Shown here piece by piece: positions 1 through 10,866 of a stretch of 64,000 nt of DNA. The position numbers and the translations under genes are program-made. Position 1 is the stretch's first letter. Each line of letters begins with the position of its first letter. Under the pieces are notes generated by a model. The model was not told the DNA's origin. It saw only the letters and a program-made list of their open reading frames with translations, and did no database searches. This DNA comes from Myrica gale (taxonomy: Eukaryota > Streptophyta > Magnoliopsida > Fagales > Myricaceae), in assembly GCA_963930655.1 (NCBI GenBank), contig OZ005617.1, positions 14,722,068 through 14,786,067 of the forward strand, written 5' to 3'.

Positions 1-2060
1 TGAGTTCAAGCATGTATAATATTGATTTCTCCCTTGCATCCTTGATCCAGGAATTGAAAGTCTCCACGATATTATTCAGCAACATATAACACTTGCTATC
101 TGACCTGAATGCATGCCGGGACCAGCCCTTTGGGTCAATCTCATCAAGGTATTCAAAAGCCCTCACACTGAATGATTTGATCATCGCCATGTGATAATCA
201 AACTTGGCTCTTGTGGTTACTCGAGCTGCAGCTTGCAACTCCTCCTTGAAGTTTTGTCCTTTGTACCCTTGCTCTTTAGTTGACATGCAAATGTCTGACA
301 CAATGCCTTGTCTCAGAATGTGGTACCAATAATTCAAAAGCATCTAAGATGCCCTGCAGTAACGTTGAACAACATATTAGTATTACTAATCAAATACATA
401 TTTTTATTAATCAAACTCATTTACCTTTTGTCGGTCAGACATCCAAGATCATAATCCTGAATCGTCATCACCCACATCCTCCAGCAAGAGTGATAAGAAC
501 CATGTCCGAGATGCATGACATTTAGCCTCAACAATACCAACCGCTAGTTGGTACATGTCATCGTTGGCGTCTTTTGCAACGGCACACAACAACTTTCTTC
601 CCAGTGGGCCTTTCAAATGACACCCATTGACCGATATCATCGGCCTGCACCCATTGAGGAAACCCCTCTTGCACGTGTCCAGCCGCACGTAGATCCTTTA
701 AAAAAAGACCCCATTTCTTGCAATCTTTACTCATATTCCTGGATTCCATGTCACAAGTAATTGGGCATAATCATAAACGAATTTGTATTGCTCGGCATGC
801 TTTCCAAAAACCAGCTCCAAGCCAAGCCTTTTCGCTCGATATAAATGGTTTTTGGAAACCTCTACTTGAAAATCCTTTCATATTTGCTGTCTCATTGCAG
901 CAGGTGACCAGTTTGGGTTGTCTCTTATATGTTCAATGTAAAAGTGAGCTGTATGCTGATACCCCAGCTTGCGGTTCTTGTGATGGACTCCACAACATTG
1001 TCGGTTGATAAATGACTTCACTTGAAATGACTCTTTCCCCAACATCCAAGAGGTGTGTATCATCCATGGACAAGGTTGTTTCTTGCAAATTGTCCTTACT
1101 CTCACCTTATCATTCTTTTTGAAGTCGTAATCAAACCCAGTTTGTATTCCAAACATCCTCAACGCTTTTCTAAAGAGCTTCACATCTCTGAATTTCAGCC
1201 CCCTCATCATTCTGATGAGGTTTACATCAAGGTCCTCCTCATGAAATTCGGGGTATTGTAGCATCCCAGGATCATCGCTGTCTAAACTGGCATCCCCATT
1301 CATATTCATCCAATCGTCCTGGCCACTGATATTTGCAGAAATGTCTTCACCAGTATCTGCCTCATCCTGACCCCATATCCAAACCACTTTACAACATCTC
1401 TCCTATCTCTCGCCCTAGCATGATGACCCTCCTGCCCATTAACTTCGTCATCAACCTCCTCTTGAACATCCTGACCCTCCAACCCAACGACCCCATGCTG
1501 GCCAGCCACCCTATTAACTCCATGTGGCGCTAGAAAAATTTTAATCTCATCCTCATCTGTATCATCCCATCACTAAAGATGAGTGGGTCTTCCTCTGGCT
1601 CGAAACTCTCTTCAGATGTATTACCATCCTCCTCCCCACCCTCACTCATACCACCCTCACCCAGACCTACCTCATCAATTCCAAGATCCTCAACAGATTC
1701 ATTATCCAGCTAAATTGCTTCTACAGCAGCTCCCTTAATAGAGCCCTCACCAGCTCCCTTACTAGAGCCCTGGACAGTGTTGAAGTAATTCGACCAGTCC
1801 TTACTATGTACAATATACACTTGGAGGTCATCTGATGTTGTACACTCCAACCTCTTCATTATTTGAAACACATCTTCATTACTGTGGAGCCAACACAACC
1901 CCGTTTCAAGTCTTTCCTCCCTAATAGTACACCATAACTTGCATATATCGTTATATTTCAACTCATTGGTGAAAGTCTTCATCATATGCGTCACATATAA
2001 ATAGTAGGGTCCATATCGCCCTGGAAGCTGAAGTTTCCACCTTCGTACACTAAACGTACA
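1..2060 (-). mobile_element. MULE (Mutator-like) transposase region, truncated by window edge
   Basis: This is a plant MuDR-type transposase read on the minus strand. A PB1-like N-terminal domain lies near 1710-2060, an acidic linker near 1390-1700, and the MuDR DNA-binding region at 878-1387, with a Cys-Pro-Trp motif (KKQPCPW). The start of the MULE catalytic domain is at 449-688, with NGCHLKG followed by DANDDMYQLA. Further catalytic-domain sequence continues to base 1 (MLLNNIVESFNSW-like). In this family the first catalytic Asp normally precedes GCHLKG; here it reads Asn. The frame changes near 2010 and near 450, so the copy looks defective, although some breaks could be introns. The 3' part lies outside the window. 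The matching outer end is at 7465 on the far side of the nested hAT. Confidence 0.82.
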
Positions 2061-2479
2061 AAATTAAGAATTCTGCCATGGTGTAAGAAAACCTTCACTA
2101 TCTGCAGTCATGTGAAATAACAGTTAATGTTGTACATGAAAAGCATGCATGTAATAGTCTTATAAGTCACCAATAACATTATAGTATTATAGTATACTAG
2201 TACTATAGTATAATACTATACTATACTATACTATAAGTCATAAACTAGTGCATACAATAACACAATAACATTATTATATGTCAGCAATAGCAGCAAAAGT
2301 ATTATAAAAGTATACAAGTACTATAGTATAATAGTATACTATACTATAATCATGCTTATACTATAAGTATACAATAATCATAGTCATAAACCAGACAACA
2401 TACTAGAATAGCAGGAATTGCATTATTATAAGATTATTATACTATAATCCTCAACTAATGCATACTATAATAGCATTAT
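2061..2479. repeat. AT-rich tract with short TATAGTATAC-type palindromes
   Basis: This segment lies between the MULE coding region and the nested hAT. It is rich in repeats of ACTATAGTATA and TACTATAC that can fold on themselves, mainly at 2180-2240 and 2300-2350. I see no coding. It probably belongs to the 5' non-coding part of the MULE. The last 8 bases (2472-2479, AGCATTAT) are the left target-site duplication of the hAT. Confidence 0.6.
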
Positions 2480-2496
2480 TAAGGGTGATGAAATCA

Positions 2497-2662
2497 TCCG
2501 CCGGAAACCGGAATTTCCGGTTCCGGTTCCGGTATCGTGGTTCCGGTACCGGTTCCGGCATATTCCGGAACCGGAACCGGAACTATTTTTTAGGAATTTA
2601 CGGAATCGGAACCGGAACCGGAAATTCCGGCGGAAATGCCGGAATTTTCCGGTTCCGGTTTT
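2497..2662. repeat. Left subterminal CCGG repeat array of the hAT
   Basis: About 17 CCGG cores in roughly 165 bp occur as TTCCGG, AACCGG or TACCGG in both orientations. Subterminal clusters of short motifs are the transposase-binding regions of plant Ac-like hAT elements; applying that role here is inference. Each CCGG is also a CG and CHG methylation site. Confidence 0.75.
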
Positions 2663-2929
2663 TTTTTTTTTTTTAAATGAAGGGCTCAAACGGTGCCGTT
2701 TGAGCCCTTGTTTAAAACAAAAAACTGGAGTCTCAGACTCTCAGCCGACTCCATCCAATTTTCGACTTTCGTCATCTCTCAAGTCTCAGCCGAAATCACC
2801 CCCCCCCTCTCGCTCGACACTCCCTCTCTCTCGCTCACCCCAGAGATCTCTTAGCCGCGGTACCGCCAGCAACAGCCCCCCCACCCCACACTTGTGAGTC
2901 CAGCCTCCGTCTCTCCCAGCCTTCCCTGC

Positions 2930-3130
2930 CGAAATCTTCATCTCTCTCTCTCTCTCACTCTCACAGATATCTCATCTCTCTCTCTCTCACTCTCCGGCTC
3001 ACTCCCAGTACGTATCCCTCTCTCAACTCCCTCTCCGCTAATTATTGATTGATTGTGATTATGTGAATTTGTGATTTGTGATTATGTGAATTTGTGATTT
3101 GTGATTATGTGAATTTGTGATTTGTGATTA
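2930..3130. repeat. CT-rich tract and short tandem repeats in hAT leader
   Basis: A CT-dinucleotide-rich stretch (about 2935-2995) is followed by about three tandem copies of a 22-23-bp unit containing GTGATTATGTGAATTT (about 3055-3130). The CT tract resembles a plant promoter or 5' UTR pyrimidine patch. The location suits the start of the transposase transcript, but no clear TATA box was found. Confidence 0.5.
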
Positions 3131-3300
3131 TTTAAATCACATAGTTAGGGTTTGTTTTTGTTAATTACTTAATTTGATTTTAGGGTTTGTTAATTTCTCA
3201 ACTATAATATGAGTTACTTTATATAGATTGTTGATTGTTTGCTGATTGTTTGATTGCTCATGAGAATAATTTGTGAAGTTTGGCCACACACCAGAAGACA

Positions 3301-3680
3301 TAAATGTAAAATTTTCAGTCTAAGTGTCGACACATAATACCATGGTGTCGACACATTGGTCATACACCAGAAGACATGTCCCAGGCCAATATGATGGTGT
3401 CGACACATTGTACAAAGGTGTCGACACATTGCACTATCAACAGAAAGCAGGTTTCCAGGCCAAGCTGATGGTGTCGACACCTTTGTCCAATGTGTCGACA
3501 CCATCATATTGGCCTGGAAACCTGCTTTCTGTTGATAGTGCAATGTGTCGACACCTTTGTACAATGTGTCGACACCATCATATTGGCCTGGGACATGTCT
3601 TCTGGTGTGTGACCAATGTGTCGACACCATGGTATTATGTGTCGACACTATCGACACTTAGACTGAAAATTTTACATTTA
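3301..3680. repeat. 380-bp near-perfect palindrome with ten phased GTGTCGACAC sites
   Basis: The two arms (about 3301-3489 and 3492-3680) are inverted copies that differ by one 9-bp indel and a few bases. Ten copies of the self-complementary 10-mer GTGTCGACAC start at 3324, 3345, 3397, 3418, 3471, 3492, 3545, 3566, 3618 and 3639. They form five pairs, with 21 bp between starts within a pair and 73-74 bp between pairs. Long spacers share a CCAGGCCAATATGATG-like segment. RNA across it would fold into a long hairpin. It ends 84 bp before the transposase ATG. Confidence 0.93.
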
Positions 3681-3764
3681 TTTTTACATTTAGATAGATT
3701 GAGTCATTTTACATTTATTTTTTGTTATTCAAATGAATTGAAAATCAAATATTTTTAATGTCAG

Positions 3765-6028
3765 ATGGATGAGATTAGTATTACACATACTACAAATGTA
3801 GGGTCTTGCCCTAGTGGTGGTCCAATACCTGATGAGTCAGTTAGTAGTCCTCAATCTGGTGGTGATGAGGATATTACCAATCAGTCAGAAGAACAACCAA
3901 GTAAAAAGAGAAAGAATACTCGCAAGAGTTTTGTGTGGGATCACTTTACTAAAATTTTGCCAGTTGTCAAACCTGAACACCCTGAAGCCAAATGTCATCA
4001 TTGTAAGGCCAAGGTTGGGTGCCACCCTGAACGCCATGGGACTTCGGGTATGAGAGCTCATTTGAGACGTTGTTTGCCATATAAGAAGCAACAAGGTCAA
4101 TTAGACAAGACTCAATCTAGGTTGACAATGGATGCTTCGAAAGCAACAGGGAGTGATAAGGGTGTTTTGAAGTTGGATACTTATAGTGAAAAGGAGGTGA
4201 GGAGGTGGATTGCTGAATATTTGATAATGGATGAGATGCCTTTTAGGACTGTGCAGAGGTTAGGGTTTAGAAAATTGGTGGAGAGACTTGAGCCCCGCTT
4301 TAAGATGCCCAGTAGATTAACGATCATGAAGGATTGTATGGAGTTGTATATAGAAGAAAGGACTAAGCTGAAAGAGGCGATTGTCATAGAAAGTCCTAGA
4401 GTTTGTTTTACCACTGATACGTGGACTTCAGTTCAAAATGTGAACTATATGTGCGTGACAGCCCACTTTATTGATAGGAGGTGGTGTTTACATAAGAGGA
4501 TTATTTACTTTCGTCGTATAATTGATCATAAGGGGGCTAGTATTGGGAAAGAGATAGAGGGATGTATGAATATTTGGGGGATTGACAAAATTCTCACAAT
4601 CACGGTTGATAATGCAACCAACAATGATGTTGCAATTGAGCAAGTGAAAAGAAAACAATTAGGAGGTGGGTCAAATGTTGTGTGTAAGCATGATTTCATT
4701 CATATGCGATGTGCTGCGCATATTTTGAATCTTATAGTTCAGGAGGGTTTGAAGGAGTTGGATGATTCCGTTGCAAAGATACGGAATATTGTGAAATTTG
4801 TGAAATCTAGTCCTCAAAGGCTTGCTGGGTTCAAGAAGGCCGCTGCAAATAGATTGTTGTCTGATAGCAATTTCTTGCAAATGGACGTACCAACTCGATG
4901 GAACTCCACTTATATAATGTTAGAAAGGGCTGAAAAATTTCGGGAGGTTTTTGAGGATATGTTGGATGGAGATGGGAACTTAGTGATGTATTTGAATGAA
5001 GATAGTCATGGGAGGAAGGGATTGGGGTCACCGGTATTTGAGGATTGGGAGCACATTAAACTGTTTGTGAAGTTTTTGAAAGTGTTCTATGAGGTCACCC
5101 TACGCATATCAGGATCTTCATATGTAACTTCAAATGCATTTTTTGAGGAGTTAGCAAGAATTAAGTTTCATTTAGAGACCTTTGTTAATTGTTCTGATAT
5201 CTCACTTCGTGACATGGCTAAAAAGATGCAAAGTAAGTATGATAAGTATTGGGGGGATTTGAGGAAGGTGAATAGACTTTTATTTGTAGCTGCGGTATTA
5301 GATCCTCGCTTTAAACTCATCACTTTAGAGTATTGGGCTATCAACAATTTTGGGAAGGATAAGGGCATGGATTTCACTGCTATGGTGCGAGGTACTCTAG
5401 AAAATATGTTTGAGGAGTATAGTGGAGGTTTCATAGCCCAATCAGAGCAGCCAAGTGGAAGTCACAGTTCTGCAAATATGGATGAATTGATGAATATTGA
5501 TCAGCATTTATGGGGAGGTCTTCCTACTTATCGACAGCAACAAAACTTGCTAGATAGTAAGTCTGAGGTGGAGAGATACTTGATTGAAGATGTGGAACCA
5601 AGGGTGGCGCATTTTGATATTTTGTTGTGGTGGAAGGTGAATTCTCAGAAGTTTCAAGTTCTTTCTCGCATTGCAAAGGATGTGTTAGCTATCCCAATTA
5701 CTACCGTGCCATCTGAGTCCGCTTTTAGCACTTCCGGCAGAGTGTTGGATGCTTTTCGCTCTTCTTTGGCGCCTGGTACCGTGGAAGGCCTCATATGTGC
5801 ACAAAATTGGTTGCATGCTACTCCTATACTTGATGAAGATGATGCCGACATTGATGGTGGAGATGATCCATTGAGTTACAAACTAGATATGGGTATACTT
5901 TTTATTTTGTTAAATTTTTTGCTTTGTTAATTGATTATTTGGTTCTCTTATTATTTATCTTATAATTGTTTTGTTTTTCTTTTGTAGAGATGGAGAACTT
6001 GAGGATATCAGTTGGACAAGCACAATGA
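3765..6028 (+). CDS. hAT transposase (BED zinc finger, RNase H-like core, hATC domain)
   Basis: This enzyme would cut and join its own element by the hAT cut-and-paste route. Exon 1 runs 3765-5892, a short intron 5893-5987 has GT/AG borders, and a second exon 5988-6028 ends in MENLRISVGQAQ-stop, giving about 722 residues. Without splicing the frame stops at 5930 (721 aa). Residues about 53-103 form a BED finger (FVWDHF, then CHHC and a later H...C). Candidate catalytic acidics are D218 in TTDTWTS, D282 in TVDNATNND and E651 in PSESAFS. CAAHILNLIVQEGL is the conserved Cys/His helix. The C-terminal hATC dimerisation domain is complete (WWKVNSQKF to AQNWL). I see no internal stop or frameshift. 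The second exon is inferred. Confidence 0.92.
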
Positions 6029-6221
6029 TCTATTTAGTATTTTAGTGGCTGGTATCCTATTTCAATTAACTCTAGCTTCGTTTATACATGATTGTATTTA
6101 TATATTTTGGAAAAAATAATTAAAGAGACATTTGTTCAGGAAAAAAAACAGCCAAATTTTGGCTTTGGGCTTTTAAAAAAAGTTGGGCCTAAACTAAATA
6201 TATTTTTTTAGGCCCATATAA

Positions 6222-6380
6222 GGAACCGGAATTTCCGGTTCCGGTTCCGGAAATTCCGGTTCCAATTCCGGTTCCGTTCCGGTAAATTCCGGAATGGAAC
6301 CGGAATGGAAAATCCCATTCCGGTGAGTACCGGAACCGGAATCGGAATGACCCATTCCGGTTCCATCTGGTTCCGGTTTC
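6222..6380. repeat. Right subterminal CCGG repeat array of the hAT
   Basis: About 14 CCGG cores in 160 bp, mostly in TTCCGG or AACCGG hexamers in both orientations, mirror the left array. The repeat units resemble those at the left end, but the two ends are not long inverted copies of each other, which is normal for hAT subterminal regions. Confidence 0.75.
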
Positions 6381-6387
6381 ACCCTTA

Positions 6388-7465
6388 AGCATTATAGTAT
6401 ACTATGTTTCAAAATAAGCATTTAGGGTTTAGCAGCTCGTTTCATTTACTAAACAATAATATAAAACAACACAGTGTTGTGTTTACAAAACAAAATAGGA
6501 CAACATAAATTTACTAACATGTGCGGTGACATGCAACAGACAAACAATAAAGTACAAGACAAAGACAAAGACAAAGCAAATTCATGTTGAATAACCGTTT
6601 AGGACCACATTGGCATATTAAATTGTAAACCCTAACACTATCACAGCAGTGGGGAACCACACGTCATTAAACATAATGTTAAAAAAAGAGCAGGAATTAG
6701 TTTATTAACAGGACACTATCACAGCAATGGAAAATAATACGTGTTGTTCCCCATTGAGACAGAGTCAAAAAAAGGGGCCAACAAACCCAATGTTAACAGG
6801 ACTCACCCTCCACAACAGAATGAACCACACGAGAATCAATACAAAAGTTGGACCAATATATAATGACCACAAAGCAGTTTAGAACCCAAATTAGAATCAA
6901 ATGGGCATCATATTTTTACCTTAACACCCATCTGTTTGCGCAAATGATGCTCTCGAAAATTCGCGACTTCGATGCTCACCAGTCTCTTCTTTCTTGCTCC
7001 TTTTGTAATCTACGATTGCAATGCTAGTTCGATTTCTTCAAGCAGGGAATGAAGAAACAATGTTCGATGAAGATGGGGGTTCGATTGCAAATTTTTTTGG
7101 GGGAAAGGGTTAGGGCTCAAAGTCTGTGTAATTCGGGTTGGAGAGGGGGGATCGGGATCTCATTGTTCAAAACAGCAGAACAACAAATGCGCGTTTAATA
7201 AATACATGGCATGTCTTGCTTGACACATGACATGGCACAGCTGAATAGAGAGATATTGTGTGTCCACGTGTCAGCTCGTGATTGGGGACGATGCGGACCT
7301 CTGTTAGACACTTGAAAGAAAACGTTAAATTGGTGGGGTCACACTGACAGAAGGACTTTTTTAGGAAGACGTATGAAGAATAGGGACCAAAATCAACCAA
7401 ATTGAAGTACAAGTTTTTTTTTTGGGAAAATGGTAAACCACAGGGACCGTATTCGCATTTAAGCC
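6388..7465 (-). mobile_element. 5' non-coding and terminal part of the host MULE
   Basis: The interrupted MULE resumes after the hAT's right target duplication (6388-6395). No convincing coding is seen. The last ~120 bp have the look of a plant MULE terminus: on the minus strand it begins GGCTTAAATGCGAATACGG, then GTCCCTGTGGTTTACC, with the matching GGGACCAAAATCAACC further in. I put the outer end at 7465. The other terminus is off the window, so target duplication cannot be tested. Confidence 0.55.
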
Positions 7466-7509
7466 TTATTTTTTTATAGTCAAAAGCAAAGTTGCATACC
7501 ACATTATTC

Positions 7510-7932
7510 TTTTTTTTGTTATGGATAAGGATAAAACCAAATCAAACGCTAAAAGAGTCAAAATTAAAAACATAATCGAGAACAGAGGAAACAACTAAAA
7601 AACCAAAATGGCAACAAGCAGCAACCCACTTGGCTAAACGGTGAGGACACCGATTCTGAGAACGAGGAATGCAGCCGAGAGAGTGAGCTTCCTGCAACGA
7701 GAAATAACCCTAGAGAGCAGCCATCCAAACCTCCGCTTGCCAACCAACACGATCATCAGAAGAAAGCACATCACGCACCAGCACACTACAATCACTCTCA
7801 AAGGAAATACGAGACAACGACTGGAAGGAGAAAATCTGAATCACTGTAAACAAGGCAGTAGTTTAACCAAGCAAGGGGTCTTGGTGAGGGATACGCTCTG
7901 TGTACAATGTACAGAGGGAGCCCTCATGGTTC
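7510..7932 (-). mobile_element. 5'-truncated LINE with RNase H-like 3' domain and target duplication
   Basis: On the minus strand, about 7625-7830 encodes an RNase H-like segment typical of plant L1-type elements: SFESDCSVLVRDVLSSDD, then SQNRCPHRLAKWVAA, with one in-frame stop. The 3' end is a short A-run at 7510-7518 (T-run on plus). Direct repeats CAT(A/G)CCACATTATTC flank the piece at 7495-7509 and 7933-7947 with one mismatch. This pattern fits target-primed insertion of a 5'-truncated LINE next to the MULE end. Confidence 0.72.
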
Positions 7933-8049
7933 CATGCCACATTATTCATTTTACTTTTCTCTGCCTATTGTATATGATGTAATCATTTTCCCAAGTCTTA
8001 CTCTATCATCCCATTAATTTACTGATCATTGTGGCAAGTTTTTCCACCA

Positions 8050-9960
8050 ATGGCATCAACTTCCATTGTCTTTAAGGTCCACAATGGAGGCAAGTTTGAT
8101 AGTCGGACATGTGTGTATATGTTAGTGAGAAGGTGGCTATCCACAGTGATCCTTATGACCCCGACTGCCTATCATTCATAGAGATAGAAGATGTTGTGAA
8201 GGAGTACATGTATAGGTCTGGTGACCTATTATTCTACCTGGAGCCAGAGAAGACCCTCTTTGATGGGCTGCAAATTCTCTCAGGTGATCCCAATGTGCTT
8301 CAAATGGTGGCTGCACACGAGGGGAAGGATATCATAGTTATATACGTCACTGTTTTCGAGGTTGCACCCGCAGTTGACCTGGTTGACGACATTGACAAAG
8401 AAACTGAGAGGCGCCGTCTTGGAATTGGTAGAAAATGTTGGGACAGTGCATTGAGCTGCGATGACGACCTTTATGATGTTATTGTCATTGACAACGACGA
8501 GGCTGTTGTACGTGAAGAAGCTGCTGACATTGTTGGCCTTCATTCGAGGTTGGTAGGAATTCTGGTGGGTCATTTGATGACACATAAACTGCAGATGTTG
8601 ATGACGAACATGTCACAATGGAGTTAAGGGATGAGAGACCTCCAACGTGGCCCGAGGGTGAAGATAACGGTAAGTAGTTTATCCGCTTCTAAATTATTTT
8701 TTGTACGTTCCAATAATTATTTTGGCTTTATATCATCTTGTTATTAACGTCACTTTGTAACTTTAATGCTGTAGGATATATTTTAGACATGGTAGGGTCT
8801 GATATACTTACCTCCCCTCTAGATAGAGAAGATGAGGTTGGTGGGTCTTCACGCTTTGCACCTGAGTTCTAGGAGCGTGACCTAGCCTAAGTAGGCTAGT
8901 GAAAGGGATGAAGTTCCCCACCGCTGCACTGTTTAAAGCAGCCATGAAGGAGGCCAATATTGTTATGGGGAAGGACATCCACTTCAAGAAAAATAGCGAC
9001 GATAAGGTAGTTGATGGTTTGTAGGACGGAGAAGTGCAGGTACAGAGTTTAAGGTAGGAAGGTATCAAGGGAAGGAAGCTTTGAGATCAAAGATATTCAG
9101 TCGAAGCATAAGTGTGCTAGATGGTATAGGCTTTCACAGATAAGCTTTCGTTGGATCACTAATAAAATGATTGACCAGATACAAAGTCAACCTAATATAT
9201 TTGTATCTACTACCTACGACGAGGTTTAGTAGAAGTGGCAGTGCGAGAGAATAAGACAAAAATGTTATCGGACTAAGAAGAGGGCTCTAGAGTAAATATT
9301 TGGCTCCCATAAGAAGCAATATAGGAGGGTTTGAGATTACTTCACCAAAGTAAGGGATACTAATCGGGGATCTTGATTCATAGTAATGACATACCAAATA
9401 ACTCTAGAGATGCCACCCTTCTTCCAGCAATTATATGTCTCCTTTAATGCCATGAAGATGGGCTTCAAGGATGGGTGTAGACGCTTTATTTGTTTGGACG
9501 ACTGTTTTCTAAAGGGCGAATTCAAGGGGCAGCTTTTGAGTACAGTCACATCGTGGCATTTATAGTGGTTGAGGCCTAGCTGAAGGACAGTTGGATATGG
9601 TGTTTAGAGACATTACTAGGTTATCTAGAGGCGGGTCGAGAAGGTAGTTGGACCTTCATGTCTAATTGAAAAAAGGTCAGTTTATACTTTTGTTGTTCAC
9701 TACATACAGATTTAAGATTTATTAGTTCAATTATAATTTCATATGTTCGTGCAGGATCTTGTTCCGGTATTCGAAACTGTAATCCCCCAAGCAGTCCATC
9801 GCTTTTGTGTGCAACACCTCTAAGGGAACTTCAGGAATGCTGGTCACTGCGGGGTAGCACCGGAAGATAAAGTATAGAGAGCAGACACGGTGTATACGGA
9901 GTTTGAGTTCAACAAGAGAATGGAAGAACTGAAAACGTTGAGCCCAACAGCGCACGATTA
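8050..9960 (+). mobile_element. Decayed second MULE (PB1-like to catalytic start)
   Basis: An open stretch at 8109-8627 encodes a PB1-like domain of plant MULE transposases (SDPYDPDCLSFIEIEDVVKE, then DLLFYLEPEKTLFDGLQ). Downstream come MuDR-like residues near 9080-9230 (FEIKDIQSKHKCARWYRLS) and catalytic-domain traces near 9410-9545 (FNAMKMGFKDGCRRFICLDD, then CFLKGEFKGQLLSTV). A following trace at 9750-9830 reads VIPQAVHRFCVQHL. Many stops and frame shifts separate these blocks, so it is an old copy. It runs on the opposite strand to the first MULE and its termini were not found. Confidence 0.75.
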
Positions 9961-10770
9961 CCTACAAAAATATCCATGTGTTATCATTAATTTCATCCGA
10001 ATGACTAAATCAACTCTTTCGTAATTTGTTGGGGGCTTGCTCGATTATTACGTGGTACTGAAATCATGTTTTATTATTTTGTACCACGAAACAACATCAA
10101 CTAAAAATTGACAACATATTTTTACAGTGACTCATCGGATCATCTCTTCGTTTGTTCATTAATTTGGATCAATATATTTATTCTAAAGGTTTGCCCAAAT
10201 TAAAAAGATCTTTACACCTTCTGACCCTAGTCAGAAGACATCAAATTGTTTCTTTTGAACCGATCGACCGAAATACCAGGATTTTTAAATATGACAAACG
10301 GCTTATCACTTTTTCAGACCAATCTAATTAAAATTGTCTTCCAGATTAATCTTACAAGATTCCAATCGTTATGGCCTTTTTCTTTTTCTTATAACATGAG
10401 CAATTAACTAATTAGTAATTCTCATATGGCATTGGTTATGCAATAAATAAATAGAATAATGATTAATTTCACGTATAGTAATCTAACTTTTTTTTATGAC
10501 TTTCGATCTTTGACCCAGTCTTTTTTTTTTTCAAAGTAACTTTTAAGTATGTGCATTCATCATGATGTATATTGCGATCATTGGATTGGCCCTCTACGCG
10601 TTTTGATTCAGACTAATGACAATCACTCTTACACGTGTATACTTGACGTGTTTTCAAATTTCAATGGTGGCATAAAAATTGTTTTTTTTAACGTTATTAC
10701 CTGCTTAGCCTTCAAAAAAATATAACTTATATTGTATTTGATCAGTAAGTTGCACGAGCGCGCCCGCATA
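9961..10770. other. Spacer upstream of the small secreted-protein gene
   Basis: AT-rich single-copy-looking sequence. I see no coding, RNA gene or clear repeat here. Confidence 0.4.
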
Positions 10771-10782
10771 TATGTATATAAG
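10771..10782 (+). promoter_or_regulatory. Putative TATA box
   Basis: TATGTATATAAG lies 85-96 bp before the ATG at 10867. That suits a short 5' leader for the single-exon gene downstream. This is inferred from position and sequence only. Confidence 0.45.
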
Positions 10783-10866
10783 AATAAGAAAGAAGGGTTT
10801 AGATCTTGATTATATTTCTGGATTTATACATCAAAATAAAAAAGTTTCTCAAGTGAGACGAAATCG

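Larger units (their letters stand above)
2480..6387 (+). mobile_element. Complete hAT transposon nested in a MULE
   Basis: A 3,908-bp element is bounded by the inverted ends TAAGGGTGA (2480-2488) and TCACCCTTA (6379-6387). The flanking 8-bp direct repeats AGCATTAT (2472-2479 and 6388-6395) are identical, the length expected for hAT insertions. Inside each end is a dense array of CCGG-centred hexamers. The element holds one open transposase gene (3765-6028) behind a 1.2-kb leader that contains CT-rich sequence, short tandem repeats and a 380-bp palindrome. Intact ends, a perfect duplication and an open transposase make it a candidate autonomous element. It is younger than the MULE it sits in. 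Confidence 0.93.

Noticed and set aside
280-1533. Plus-strand frames over the left MULE
   Set aside because: They are shadows of the transposase on the minus strand, whose PB1-like, MuDR and catalytic motifs are recognisable.
3324-3648. CRISPR-like array (regular repeats with spacers)
   Set aside because: The repeats are 10-bp palindromes with related, not unique, spacers, arranged on an inverted repeat in a plant transposon. It is not a prokaryotic locus and there are no cas genes.
3214-3758. Two independent protein-coding genes on opposite strands
   Set aside because: Both frames come from the same inverted repeat, so they mirror each other and are not separate genes.
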